Assembly: GCF_011806565.1 (NCBI RefSeq)
Contig: NZ_JAATOP010000002.1
Coordinates: forward strand, 124,001 to 188,000
Length of the DNA: 64,000 bases
Reading direction: 5' to 3'
Source of the DNA: Marivivens donghaensis
GTDB lineage: Bacteria > Pseudomonadota > Alphaproteobacteria > Rhodobacterales > Rhodobacteraceae
The notes below the pieces were generated by a model that saw only the letters and a list, made by a program, of their open reading frames with translations, was not told the origin of the DNA and ran no database searches. This document shows, in pieces, positions 56,668-64,000 of the stretch. Both the position numbers and the translations under genes were made by a program. Positions within the stretch are counted from its first letter, which is position 1. Each line of letters begins with the position of its first letter.

Positions 56668-58184
56668 ATCTACCGCGCTGGCCAGGGGCGGCGGTTGTCG
56701 CCGTCCTCTTGTTGCTAACGCTGGGCACGCTCGCCGCAGTCCTGTGGCGGGCGGATTCCTTTAGTGGCCTTGGCCGCGCCGATTGGGCGGCGGTCAGGTT
56801 CACAGTTATCCAAGCCTTTGTTTCCGCGCTGCTTTCCGTCGGTTTTGCGATCCCAGTCGCCCGCGCGCTGTCGCGACGGCGGTTCATCGGGCGCGGGCTC
56901 CTGATCACTCTGCTTGGTGCGCCGTTTATCCTACCAGTGATCGTGGCGGTCTTCGGGTTGCTGGCCGTTTTCGGGCGCAACGGGCTCTTGAACGAGGCGC
57001 TGCAATGGCTCGGCCTGTCCAAAGTTTCAATCTACGGGTTCAGTGGCGTTGTCCTCGCGCATGTGTTTTTCAATCTGCCATTGGCGGTGCGGATGATCCT
57101 GCAAGGCTGGCTCGCAATTCCGGCTGAGCGGTTCCGGCTCGCCGCGTCGCTCGGTGCCCCGGTTGGCGTACTGCTTGAACGCCCTATGCTGCGCGCCGTC
57201 TTGCCCGGTGCATTCCTGTCCATCTTCCTCATCTGTCTGACCAGCTTTGCAGTGGCGTTGACGCTCGGTGGCGGGCCGAAGGCGACCACGGTCGAGCTAG
57301 CCATCTACCAAGCGGTGCGGCTCGACTTTGCGTTGGACCGCGCGGCGTTGCTCGCGGCGGTGCAGTTCGGGCTGACGATCGTCGCCGCCACGGTGTCGTT
57401 CTGGATCGCGCTGCCCGAGGGGTTCGGCTCTGGCCTCGACCGAGAAATTACCCGCTGGGACGGCCAGAAAGCGTGGCAGAAGATCGTGGATTTCGGGTTC
57501 ATCACCCTCGCAGTTCTGTTCCTGATCTTGCCGCTGATGATGGTGATCCTGCGCGGCGTGGCGGGCCTTTCAGACCTGCCATCATCTGTCTGGCCCGCAA
57601 TCGGGCGATCGCTGGCGGTGGCGCTGACGTCCACGGCGCTGTGCCTTTTGGCCTCCCTCGTCTTGGCCCTGCGAGGTGGGCGAGCGGTCAACGTCGCTTC
57701 GGCGCTCCCGCTTGCGGCTTCATCGCTCGTAGTCGGCACGGGGCTTTTCGTGCTGGTCCAGCCGTGGATGAACCCCGCAAAGGCCGCTCTACCCGTCACC
57801 ATCGTCATGAACGCTTTGATGGCGCTCCCGTTTGCGCTGCGCGTCATCGAGCCGGCGGTGAACAAGGCGGAGGCCGACTATGCCCGACTGTCCGATATGC
57901 TGGGGCTCAAGGGCTGGGCGCGGGTTCGGATCGTGATCCTGCCGCGCATTCGTCGCCCGTTCGGCTTCGGCGCTGGCCTTGCGGCTGCGCTGTCGATGGG
58001 CGACCTAGGCGTTATTGCGCTGTTCGCCACGGAAAAGCAGCAGACCTTGCCGCTGCTGATGTACCAATTGCTTGGTAGCTATCGCAATGATGCGGCCGCG
58101 GGCGCGGCGCTAGTGCTGCTTGGTCTGAGCCTCGCGCTGTTCTGGCTGTTTGATAGAGGAGGGCGCGTCGATGCTGACGCTTGA
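56643..58184 (+). CDS. thiP: Thiamine ABC transporter permease
   Basis: ThiP is the inner-membrane channel of the thiamine importer. The 513-residue protein is a fused permease with about twelve hydrophobic segments and two BPD_transp_1 domains (about 55-260 and 310-500), as in the Fe3+/thiamine class. The EAA-type cytoplasmic loops are IPAERFRLAASLGAP and EADYARLSDMLGLKG. The ATG lies inside the end of thiB and the gene overlaps thiQ by 14 bp, indicating tight coupling. Confidence 0.93.
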   Translation: MARRTRSVNLPRWPGAAVVAVLLLLTLGTLAAVLWRADSFSGLGRADWAAVRFTVIQAFVSALLSVGFAIPVARALSRRRFIGRGLLITLLGAPFILPVIVAVFGLLAVFGRNGLLNEALQWLGLSKVSIYGFSGVVLAHVFFNLPLAVRMILQGWLAIPAERFRLAASLGAPVGVLLERPMLRAVLPGAFLSIFLICLTSFAVALTLGGGPKATTVELAIYQAVRLDFALDRAALLAAVQFGLTIVAATVSFWIALPEGFGSGLDREITRWDGQKAWQKIVDFGFITLAVLFLILPLMMVILRGVAGLSDLPSSVWPAIGRSLAVALTSTALCLLASLVLALRGGRAVNVASALPLAASSLVVGTGLFVLVQPWMNPAKAALPVTIVMNALMALPFALRVIEPAVNKAEADYARLSDMLGLKGWARVRIVILPRIRRPFGFGAGLAAALSMGDLGVIALFATEKQQTLPLLMYQLLGSYRNDAAAGAALVLLGLSLALFWLFDRGGRVDADA

Positions 58185-58860
58185 TGCACTCGAGATTACA
58201 CAAGGCGACTTCCGCCTCGGTGCCGATATGTCATTCGAAGCGGGCCAAGTGACCGCGCTCATCGGGCCGTCGGGTGCTGGCAAGTCCACCCTGTTGTCCG
58301 TTGTGAACGGCTTCTTCAGGCAGACCTCTGGCCGCGTCCTTTGGCAGGGGAAGGCAATTGACGATCTGCAACCCGACGAACGTCCGGTCGCGACCCTGTT
58401 TCAGGACAACAACCTGTTTCCTCACTTGACCATTGCCCAGAACGTCGGGCTGGCGCTGGGGCCGAAGCTGTCGTTCGGGAGCGATCCGCGCGTGGCAGAA
58501 ATGTTGTCTGCTGTAGGACTCACGGGGATGGAGGGCCGCAAGCCCGCGCGCCTGTCCGGCGGTCAACAAAGCCGTGCGGCGCTGGCGCGGGTGCTATTGA
58601 TGGATCGCCCCATCGTGCTTCTCGACGAGCCGTTCTCGGCTCTTGGCCCGGGTCTACGGACGGAGATGCTTGACCTCGTGCGGTCCAAGCTGTTGACGCC
58701 CGACCGGTGCATTCTACTCGTGACCCACGACCCCGACGATGCGCGGCGCAGTAGTGATACGGTGGCGCTGATCGACGACAGTGAGGTCGCGCCGCCCGTG
58801 CCGACCGAGGAGCTTTTCGCAAATCCGCCGGAGCGGCTCAAAACATACCTCGGAATATAA
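58171..58860 (+). CDS. thiQ: Thiamine ABC transporter ATPase
   Basis: ThiQ powers thiamine uptake. The 229-residue ATPase has Walker A GPSGAGKST, the Q-loop TLFQDNNLFPHLT, the signature LSGGQQSRAALAR, Walker B VLLDEPFSALGP and the switch VTHDPDDARR. The ATG at 58171 has GAGGAGGG upstream and gives the normal N terminus; a longer frame begins within thiP. It ends a riboswitch-thiB-thiP-thiQ operon and is followed at once by a strong terminator. Confidence 0.95.
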   Translation: MLTLDALEITQGDFRLGADMSFEAGQVTALIGPSGAGKSTLLSVVNGFFRQTSGRVLWQGKAIDDLQPDERPVATLFQDNNLFPHLTIAQNVGLALGPKLSFGSDPRVAEMLSAVGLTGMEGRKPARLSGGQQSRAALARVLLMDRPIVLLDEPFSALGPGLRTEMLDLVRSKLLTPDRCILLVTHDPDDARRSSDTVALIDDSEVAPPVPTEELFANPPERLKTYLGI

Positions 58861-58890
58861 AGAAGGCCCGCCAGATTGGCGGGCCTTCTT
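58860..58890. terminator. Bidirectional terminator between thiQ and petC
   Basis: A perfect 14-bp stem (AAGAAGGCCCGCCA with TGGCGGGCCTTCTT, 3-nt loop) begins in the thiQ stop codon. It lies between convergent genes and is symmetrical, so it can stop both transcripts. Confidence 0.9.
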
Positions 58891-58908
58891 CATTCGTTCG
58901 AAGCAGGA

Positions 58909-59763
58909 TTAGTGCTTCTTGTTCTTGTGCGGCGCCCAGATGCGCTTGTTGGTCGCGTAGAGCAGAACCGACAGGACAATCAGGAAGATCACGCCGGTCA
59001 GACCAGCGGTCTTACGTGCGTTGAGCTTCGGTTCGGCTGCCCACATCAGGAATGCCGAGATGTCTTCGATCTCGTGCTCCAGCTCGTTCGAGTGCTCGTC
59101 GTCGAAATCGACGTCTTCACCCAGAAGCGGCTGCGGCATTGCGATCCAGGAACCCGGATATAGGTGGTTGCCGTGCTCGTCCTTACACTCGTTCGGGAAA
59201 CCGCCGGTTTCGAAAACGGTGTTGTAGTAGCCCGGGAAGTCTTCCGGAGCACACTCAGGCGCTTCGTGGTAGCCGTGCAGCAGCGAAGCAATGTACTCGG
59301 GGCCGCCCATGCCTTTGACGATCTGATTGATGCCCAGACCGTAGGGGCCGTGGAAGCCAGCGCGAGCTTTAGCCATCAGCGACAGGTCAGGTGCGTTCGA
59401 CATCGAAGAACCCGGGAACTTGTCTGCCGGAGTCGCGGGGCGGTAGTCGCCGTCGCCGCCAGCAAGGGTCGGATCCCAGACTTCGAAGTTACCAGCGTAG
59501 GCGTAGACCTGATCTTCCGGCAGGTGCGGTCCGCCCTCGTCGGCAAGGGTGCCGAAGCGGACGAATTCCATGCCGTGACAAGCTGCGCAGACTTCGGTGT
59601 AGATCTTCAGACCACGCTGAAGCTGCATCTGGTCGTACGAGCCGAACGGGCCTTCGAACGAGAAGGCAAAGTCTTCGACGTGGCTCTCGCCACCGCCCGC
59701 TGCCTGAGCACCGGACGCGAGGCCAAGAACGATGGCAGCGGAAAGGGTTAGTTTACGAAACAT
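58909..59763 (-). CDS. petC: Cytochrome c1 of the bc1 complex
   Basis: Cytochrome c1 takes electrons from the Rieske protein and passes them to cytochrome c2 or cy in the periplasm. The 284-residue precursor has a signal peptide (about 1-22), haem-binding CAACH at residues 59-63, and a C-terminal membrane anchor (GVIFLIVLSVLLYATNKRIW) with a basic tail. The ATG at 59763 lies just after a ribosome-binding site (GGACCGAAAG) and 14 bp downstream of petB; the longer upstream frame is not used. It is last in petABC. Confidence 0.95.
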   Translation of the reverse strand: MFRKLTLSAAIVLGLASGAQAAGGGESHVEDFAFSFEGPFGSYDQMQLQRGLKIYTEVCAACHGMEFVRFGTLADEGGPHLPEDQVYAYAGNFEVWDPTLAGGDGDYRPATPADKFPGSSMSNAPDLSLMAKARAGFHGPYGLGINQIVKGMGGPEYIASLLHGYHEAPECAPEDFPGYYNTVFETGGFPNECKDEHGNHLYPGSWIAMPQPLLGEDVDFDDEHSNELEHEIEDISAFLMWAAEPKLNARKTAGLTGVIFLIVLSVLLYATNKRIWAPHKNKKH

Positions 59764-59777
59764 CTTTCGGTCCTTTC

Positions 59778-61091
59778 TCACTCGGCCGGGGTGCCGTAGT
59801 GGGCGTTGAAGTCTTCCTCGATGGTCGCCGGCTGTGCCAGCGGCTTTTCGATCACGCCGAGCAGCGGCAGGATGACGAGGAAGTATGCGAACCAGTAGGT
59901 CGCAGCGATGAGCGAAATCCAGTCGTACGGGAATACGGTCGACTGGGCACCGACCCACATCAGGACGAAGAAGTCGACGACGAGCAGGGCGAACCACCAC
60001 TTAAACATCGGACGGTAACGACCCGAACGGACCGACGAGGTGTCGAGCCACGGAGCCAGCGCCATGACAGCGATCGCGCCGAACATCGCCAGAACACCAA
60101 AGAACTTGGCGTCGACGATGCCGAAGGTGATGAAGCTGACGAACTGAACAGCCCATACATCGGCGGTGAAGGCACGCAGGATCGCGTAGAACGGCAGGAA
60201 GTACCATTCCGGAACGATGTGCGCCGGAGTCGCCAGCGGGTTCGCCTGGATGTAGTTGTCGGGGTGGCCGAGGTAGTTCGGCATGAAGCCGACGATGGCA
60301 ACGAAAACAACGAGGATCACGGCCAGTGCGAACAGGTCCTTAATCACGAAGTACGGCCAGAACGGCAGGGTGTCGCGCTCGGCTTCTTCTTTCGAAGTAC
60401 GGCGGACTTCAACACCGGTCGGGTTGTTGTTGCCGGTCGAGTGGAACGCCCAGATGTGCACGATGGTCAGGCCGGCCAGAATGAACGGCAGGAGGTAGTG
60501 CAGCGAGAAGAAGCGGTTCAGAGCGGGCTGGCCAACAGCGGTCGCACCAAGCAGCCAGGTCTGGATGGCTTCACCGATGAACGGGATAGCGCCGAAGAGA
60601 CCGGTGATAACTGCGGTACCGTGGAAGGACATCTGGCCCCAAGGCAGAACGTAGCCCATGAACGCGGTGCCCATCATCACGAGGTACATCAGCATACCGA
60701 TGATCCAGGTGACTTCGCGGGGCGCCTTGTAGGAGCCGTAGTACAGGCCGCGGAAGATGTGGGCATATACAGCGATGAAGAACAGCGAAGCGCCGTTCAT
60801 GTGGAAGTAGCGGATCATGTGACCGCCGTTCACGTCACGCATGATGTGTTCGATCGAAGCGAACGCCATGTCTACGTGCGGGGTGTAGTGCATGACCAGC
60901 ACAACGCCGGTGATGATCTGAAGACCCAGGGTGAACGCAAGGACAATGCCCCAGATCCACATCCAGTTCAGGTTCTTCGGGGTCGGGATCATCAGGGTGT
61001 CATAGAGCAGGCCGATGATGCCAATGCGGTTGTGAAGCCACTTTTCGCCGCGTGTCTTCGGCTCGTAGTGATCGTGCGGGATACCGGACAT
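59778..61091 (-). CDS. petB: Cytochrome b of the bc1 complex
   Basis: This integral membrane subunit holds haems bL and bH and both quinone sites. The 437-residue length equals that of Rhodobacter cytochrome b. The Qo-site PEWY motif is at residues 294-297, with Glu295, and histidines in [22 protein letters not shown] and [20 protein letters not shown], read in parts, serve as haem ligands. Eight hydrophobic helices are visible. It sits between petA (12 bp gap) and petC (14 bp gap) and is clearly co-transcribed. Confidence 0.98.
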   Translation of the reverse strand: MSGIPHDHYEPKTRGEKWLHNRIGIIGLLYDTLMIPTPKNLNWMWIWGIVLAFTLGLQIITGVVLVMHYTPHVDMAFASIEHIMRDVNGGHMIRYFHMNGASLFFIAVYAHIFRGLYYGSYKAPREVTWIIGMLMYLVMMGTAFMGYVLPWGQMSFHGTAVITGLFGAIPFIGEAIQTWLLGATAVGQPALNRFFSLHYLLPFILAGLTIVHIWAFHSTGNNNPTGVEVRRTSKEEAERDTLPFWPYFVIKDLFALAVILVVFVAIVGFMPNYLGHPDNYIQANPLATPAHIVPEWYFLPFYAILRAFTADVWAVQFVSFITFGIVDAKFFGVLAMFGAIAVMALAPWLDTSSVRSGRYRPMFKWWFALLVVDFFVLMWVGAQSTVFPYDWISLIAATYWFAYFLVILPLLGVIEKPLAQPATIEEDFNAHYGTPAE

Positions 61092-61103
61092 TCGTGCCTC
61101 TCC

Positions 61104-61673
61104 TTAGCCGAGCTGGATGGTCGTGTCGTCGATAAACGCGGCGACGGGGACATCGAGGTTGCGCGGAGCCGGTCCTTTGCGGATACGGCCTGCGGTGTCG
61201 TAGTGCGAACCGTGGCACGGGCAGTACCAGCCGCCGAAATCGCCGGCTTCGCCGAGCGGAACGCAACCGAGGTGGGTACAGATACCCATCTGGACGAGCC
61301 ATACGCCGTCTTCCGACAGGGCGCGATTTTCGTCGGTTGCCGGTGCGTCGCCAGCAATGTTCGAGTTCTCAGCGACCGGGTCAACGAGTTCGCTGACATC
61401 AACCGCACGAGCCTGTGCGATTTCTTCTTCGGTACGCGCGCGGATGAACACCGGCTTGCCTTGCCACAAAACAGTCAGCTGGGTGCCGACTTCCACCGTC
61501 GAGACATCGACACGGATCGAGGCCTGCGCTTGGACATCGGCGGAGGGGTTCATCTGGTTGACCAGCGGCCAGACAGCGGCGCCGGCCACTACTGCGCCGG
61601 CACCAGCCGTTGCATAGTAGATGAAGTCGCGGCGGGTGCCCTGGTGTTCTTCGTGGTTTGACACGGGGTGCAT
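61104..61673 (-). CDS. petA: Rieske iron-sulfur protein of the bc1 complex
   Basis: This subunit carries a high-potential [2Fe-2S] cluster between the Qo site and cytochrome c1. The 189-residue protein has a twin-arginine signal (Arg14-Arg15 in GTRRDFIYY) with an uncleaved N-terminal membrane helix, and the cluster ligands Cys132, His134, Cys151 and His154, plus disulfide cysteines Cys137 and Cys153. The [19 protein letters not shown] segment is standard. It leads the petABC operon. Several small stem-loops lie in its leader. Confidence 0.96.
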   Translation of the reverse strand: MHPVSNHEEHQGTRRDFIYYATAGAGAVVAGAAVWPLVNQMNPSADVQAQASIRVDVSTVEVGTQLTVLWQGKPVFIRARTEEEIAQARAVDVSELVDPVAENSNIAGDAPATDENRALSEDGVWLVQMGICTHLGCVPLGEAGDFGGWYCPCHGSHYDTAGRIRKGPAPRNLDVPVAAFIDDTTIQLG

Positions 61674-61686
61674 CTCCGATTGTTCC

Positions 61687-61731
61687 GGGCCTGAAGGCCC
61701 ATACGAATGGGACAGAAGGCGGAATCCCGCC
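61687..61731 (-). repeat. Cluster of small stem-loops in the petA leader
   Basis: Three short inverted repeats occur in a row: GGGCC/GGCCC (61687-61700), CCCAT/ATGGG (61698-61711) and GGCGG/CCGCC (61718-61731). The first two share bases and cannot form together, so alternative folds are possible. Confidence 0.4.
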
Positions 61732-61830
61732 GTCCATTGGGGCGCTGTTTAGCCACGATTTGTCTTTACGTCTAGCGGACAATCGGGCGCAGGCGGCATA
61801 AAGCTCTTGAATAATCAAAAGGAGATACCA

Positions 61831-62184
61831 GTGATCGAGGGGCAGTGCCTTTGTGGAGAGGTCAAATTTCGCTTCGACGGAACACCCGAGTACATCGCCG
61901 AGTGTAATTGCGGCGCATGCCGTCGATATGCGACGCTTTGGGCCTACGGAGATCACGACACGATCGAGATCGAGCACGGCGAAATGGTAGTGTATTTTCG
62001 CAACGACAAAATGCTGGGTTTCTATAGCTGCGCGAAATGCGGATGCACGACTCACTGGGATGGCGCAGAGCCGGGGTACCGCGGACGCCGCGCCGTCAAC
62101 ATGCGTCTGGCCGAGCCCGAAGACATAAAAGACATCCGAATCCGCCACTTCGACGGTCGCGACACTTGGACGTACCTTGACTGA
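61831..62184 (+). CDS. GFA (CENP-V) domain protein
   Basis: This 117-residue zinc protein belongs to the GFA family, named after glutathione-dependent formaldehyde-activating enzyme; most members have no proven reaction. The zinc-binding cysteines are in GQCLCGEVKF, CNCGACRR and CAKCGCTTHW. The start is a GTG preceded by AAGGAG with ideal spacing; a TTG at 61807 would add eight residues without support. It is divergent from petA and stands alone. Function unknown beyond the fold. Confidence 0.85.
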   Translation: MIEGQCLCGEVKFRFDGTPEYIAECNCGACRRYATLWAYGDHDTIEIEHGEMVVYFRNDKMLGFYSCAKCGCTTHWDGAEPGYRGRRAVNMRLAEPEDIKDIRIRHFDGRDTWTYLD

Positions 62185-62256
62185 TTCTACGGTGCCTCAC
62201 TTGAGACTCTTCGGAGCGAGGCGTAGCATCACGCCGAAATTCATGGGATCTGACTG

Positions 62257-62922
62257 ATGAAAACCAAACTGTTTCTCACTGCCGCCGCTCTCGCGACGCT
62301 TCCGGTCGCTGCGATGGCCGAAGTCGAGCTCAGCTTCTATTCGGGCATTCAGGAATCGCCCCACGCCAAGGTCACCGGCTTTGATCCGGATAACGCCGTG
62401 TCGCAAAACCTGTCGTTCACTGCCGGATGGGAAGGCAAATCGTTCGAGATGCCGCCGTACTACGGTCTGCGCGCAACGTGGTGGCGTAGTGAAAACTGGG
62501 GCTGGGGCGTCGAATATACGCACAGCAAGGTCTATGCTGACGAAGAGACCCTGAACGATAACGGGTACTCGCGTCTCGAATTCACTGACGGCCTGAACAT
62601 CGCCACCCTGAACGCGACCTACCGCATGCCGAACCAGTGGGGCGCTGTGACGCCTTACGCCGGTGCGGGTATCGGTGTCGCTGTGCCGCACGTCGACATT
62701 CAGGCCGATGGCAGCGCGATCCACACGTGGGAATACCAGCTCACCGGTCCGGCGATGCGCCTCTACGCCGGTGCTAAGTACGATCTGAACGCCGACTGGG
62801 CGCTCTTCGGTGAGTACCAGTTTTCGTATTCGCAGCATGAGGTCGAGCTGGACAACGGTGGCAACATGGCCACCGACATCATCACGAACGCCATCAACAT
62901 CGGCGTTAGCTACTCGTTCTGA
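62257..62922 (+). CDS. Outer-membrane beta-barrel protein (LpxQ-like)
   Basis: The 221-residue precursor has a signal peptide (residues 1-21, ending AAMA) and ends in Phe within GVSYSF, as expected for an outer-membrane barrel. Alternating aromatic and polar stretches such as SAYGLRATWWRSENWGWGVEY, seen here in part as YYGLRATWWRS and WGWGVEYTHSKVYA, fit beta strands. The pattern recalls small barrels annotated as lipid A oxidase (LpxQ) in rhizobia and rhodobacters, which would alter the lipid A glucosamine. I cannot confirm that without a comparison. It is monocistronic with its own terminator. Confidence 0.8.
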   Translation: MKTKLFLTAAALATLPVAAMAEVELSFYSGIQESPHAKVTGFDPDNAVSQNLSFTAGWEGKSFEMPPYYGLRATWWRSENWGWGVEYTHSKVYADEETLNDNGYSRLEFTDGLNIATLNATYRMPNQWGAVTPYAGAGIGVAVPHVDIQADGSAIHTWEYQLTGPAMRLYAGAKYDLNADWALFGEYQFSYSQHEVELDNGGNMATDIITNAINIGVSYSF

Positions 62923-62926
62923 GTTG

Positions 62927-62948
62927 AGGGGGCTTCGGCCCCCTTTTT
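62927..62948 (+). terminator. Intrinsic terminator of the outer-membrane protein gene
   Basis: AGGGGGC and GCCCCCT form a stem around a TTCG tetraloop, followed by TTTT, just after the stop codon. Confidence 0.92.
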
Positions 62949-63550
62949 CATTCGGGGCGGGTGCGTGCCAGCGATGGGCGTTCCGACATATTTGCCTGCC
63001 AATCGGCCAGAGCGGTTCGTCCTTCGCGCCAGCTACGGTCGCCGCAGCGCAAGTCCACGTATTCCAGAGCGATACAGGCTGCGAGCGACCCCATCGTCGT
63101 CGGGCCTTCGAGTACGTGCGTCCAGTCGGCTTCGAGCGCAGAGATCGCGCGGTCGACTTTGGCCCATTGCGCTTTGATCCAATCCTCAAAGACCATGCCC
63201 TCGGGGCGGAAACGCTTTTCGTAGGTCATGAGCACTGCGGCTTCCATGATCGCATCACAGGTCGCTTCGACCGTCAGGACTTCCCAGAGGTTATCTTCGG
63301 GATAGAGGCCGACGTTCCACTGCGAGTCGAAATAGCGGGTGATCACGCGGCTGTCGTAGATCGCGTGCTCACCGTCGCGGATCAGCGCAGGGATTTTTCC
63401 GAGGGGATTGGCGGTGAGGATCTCCGGCGCAGTCGCGTAGGGCGAAGTCGTCACGGAGATTTCTTCGACCTCGGCTTCATGGCCGCTCTCGTAGAGAGCA
63501 ACGCGGGCCTTGCGAACGAACGGGGAGGCGGCGGAGGTAATCAGCTTCAT
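62948..63550 (-). CDS. Glutathione S-transferase family protein
   Basis: This 200-residue protein is the second GST in the window. The N-terminal thioredoxin-like domain (about 1-75) has SAASPFVRKARVALYE with serine as likely active-site residue, NPLGKIPAL with cis-proline and YDSRVITRYFD for glutathione binding. The helical C-terminal domain (about 90-195) has GPTTMGSLAACIALEYVD. It is only distantly like the GST next to queG. Convergent with the outer-membrane protein gene, it is upstream-adjacent to mtaB. Substrate unknown. Confidence 0.88.
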   Translation of the reverse strand: MKLITSAASPFVRKARVALYESGHEAEVEEISVTTSPYATAPEILTANPLGKIPALIRDGEHAIYDSRVITRYFDSQWNVGLYPEDNLWEVLTVEATCDAIMEAAVLMTYEKRFRPEGMVFEDWIKAQWAKVDRAISALEADWTHVLEGPTTMGSLAACIALEYVDLRCGDRSWREGRTALADWQANMSERPSLARTRPE

Positions 63551-63622
63551 CTCAAATCCTTTACTGTCCCAATTCCGGCTGCGCCGGAGCCTCCGGCGGA
63601 GGTATTTGGGTCAGAATGAAGA

Positions 63623-64000
63623 TCAGGCGCGAAGCTGATTGCCGTCAATGCTTTTGATGACCGCTTCGATGATCTGCGACTCGGGCTGATCGGTGTCGAA
63701 GAGGACTTCGGTAAACTGCGCGGTACGGCCCATGCGGTCGTTTTCCATCAGGATGTGATGGGTTTTGCCGACCTGAGCAGCGAGGTGGCGGGCGACGACT
63801 TCTTCACCTTTGGCGCGGAGGCGGGCGGCGCGGTCTTTGATGGCTTTGCCATTCACCTGCGGCATCCGCGCGGCTGGGGTGCCAGGGCGGGCCGAATAGG
63901 GGAAGACGTGCAGCCAGGTCAGGTGGCAGTCATCCACGAGGCGCATCGAGTTTGCGAAGGCTTCTTCGGTCTCGGTCGGGAAGCCAGCGATGATGTCCGC
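63623..64000 (-). CDS. mtaB: tRNA t6A37 methylthiotransferase MtaB, C-terminal part (gene runs off the window)
   Basis: Only the last 125 codons lie in the window. ADIIAGFPTETEEAF belongs to the radical-SAM domain, and LHVFPYSARPGTPAARMPQV is a strong match to MtaB, the enzyme that adds a methylthio group to t6A37 of ANN-decoding tRNAs. The HVFPYS and RPGTPA wording favours MtaB over MiaB or RimO. A TRAM-like C-terminal segment follows. The 5' part with the Fe-S cysteines is outside the window, so the intactness of the gene cannot be judged. Confidence 0.85.
   Translation of the reverse strand, partial: ADIIAGFPTETEEAFANSMRLVDDCHLTWLHVFPYSARPGTPAARMPQVNGKAIKDRAARLRAKGEEVVARHLAAQVGKTHHILMENDRMGRTAQFTEVLFDTDQPESQIIEAVIKSIDGNQLRA

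Overview
The window is a chromosomal segment from an alphaproteobacterium, most likely a Rhodobacterales (Roseobacter/Rhodobacter group) member. Support comes from the gene orders lptC-lptA-lptB-hpf-ptsN, (histone deacetylase)-xseB-ispA-dxs and petA-petB-petC, the PetP/PetR-type regulator pair, a 437-residue cytochrome b with the PEWY glutamate at position 295 as in Rhodobacter, and moderately high G+C. All of this is read from the sequence and recalled family knowledge; no database search was run. I see no transposase, integrase, prophage or CRISPR array, and the only RNA gene found is one tRNA-Leu(CAG).

Layout. 1-4.8 kb: radC, then dnaK-dnaJ behind a likely RpoH heat-shock promoter, and alkB. 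4.8-16 kb: a surface-polysaccharide island with an orphan KpsM-like ABC permease, cysQ, a divergent kdsB-like cytidylyltransferase, four glycosyltransferases, galU, galE and a double-domain sulfotransferase. 16-20.7 kb: ptsN, hpf, lptB, lptA, lptC, kdsD and an RNase D-like exonuclease on the minus strand. 20.8-24 kb: a fumarylacetoacetase-family hydrolase, tRNA-Leu, an NDUFA9-like protein and uppP. 24-30.8 kb: gltD, a secreted unknown, gltB. 31-33.8 kb: mtgA, a GST, queG and a small basic ORF. 33.8-38 kb: a NosP-like FIST protein with a NahK-type hybrid kinase and a LuxR-type regulator. 38.2-42.5 kb: coxG-coxS-coxL-coxM, of form II type. 42.6-50 kb: a DMT transporter, ilvE, petP-petR, histone deacetylase, xseB, ispA, dxs. 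49.7-55.5 kb: an SDR protein, a DUF4253 protein, amn, an HU protein, another DMT transporter and aroC. 55.5-58.9 kb: a TPP riboswitch controlling thiB-thiP-thiQ. 58.9-61.7 kb: petABC. 61.8-64 kb: a GFA-family protein, an outer-membrane barrel, a GST and the 3' part of mtaB.

How the genes fit together. Much of the left half serves the envelope: Kdo metabolism (kdsD, kdsB-like), UDP-sugar supply (galU, galE), glycosyl transfer, LPS transport (lptABC), lipid-carrier recycling (uppP) and peptidoglycan polymerisation (mtgA). The pairing of a sulfotransferase with CysQ, which removes the PAP by-product, suggests a sulfated surface glycan. The right half is redox and sensing: a candidate nitric-oxide two-component system lies beside a molybdenum hydroxylase operon, and the bc1 complex shares the window with its likely regulator pair petPR, about 13 kb apart.
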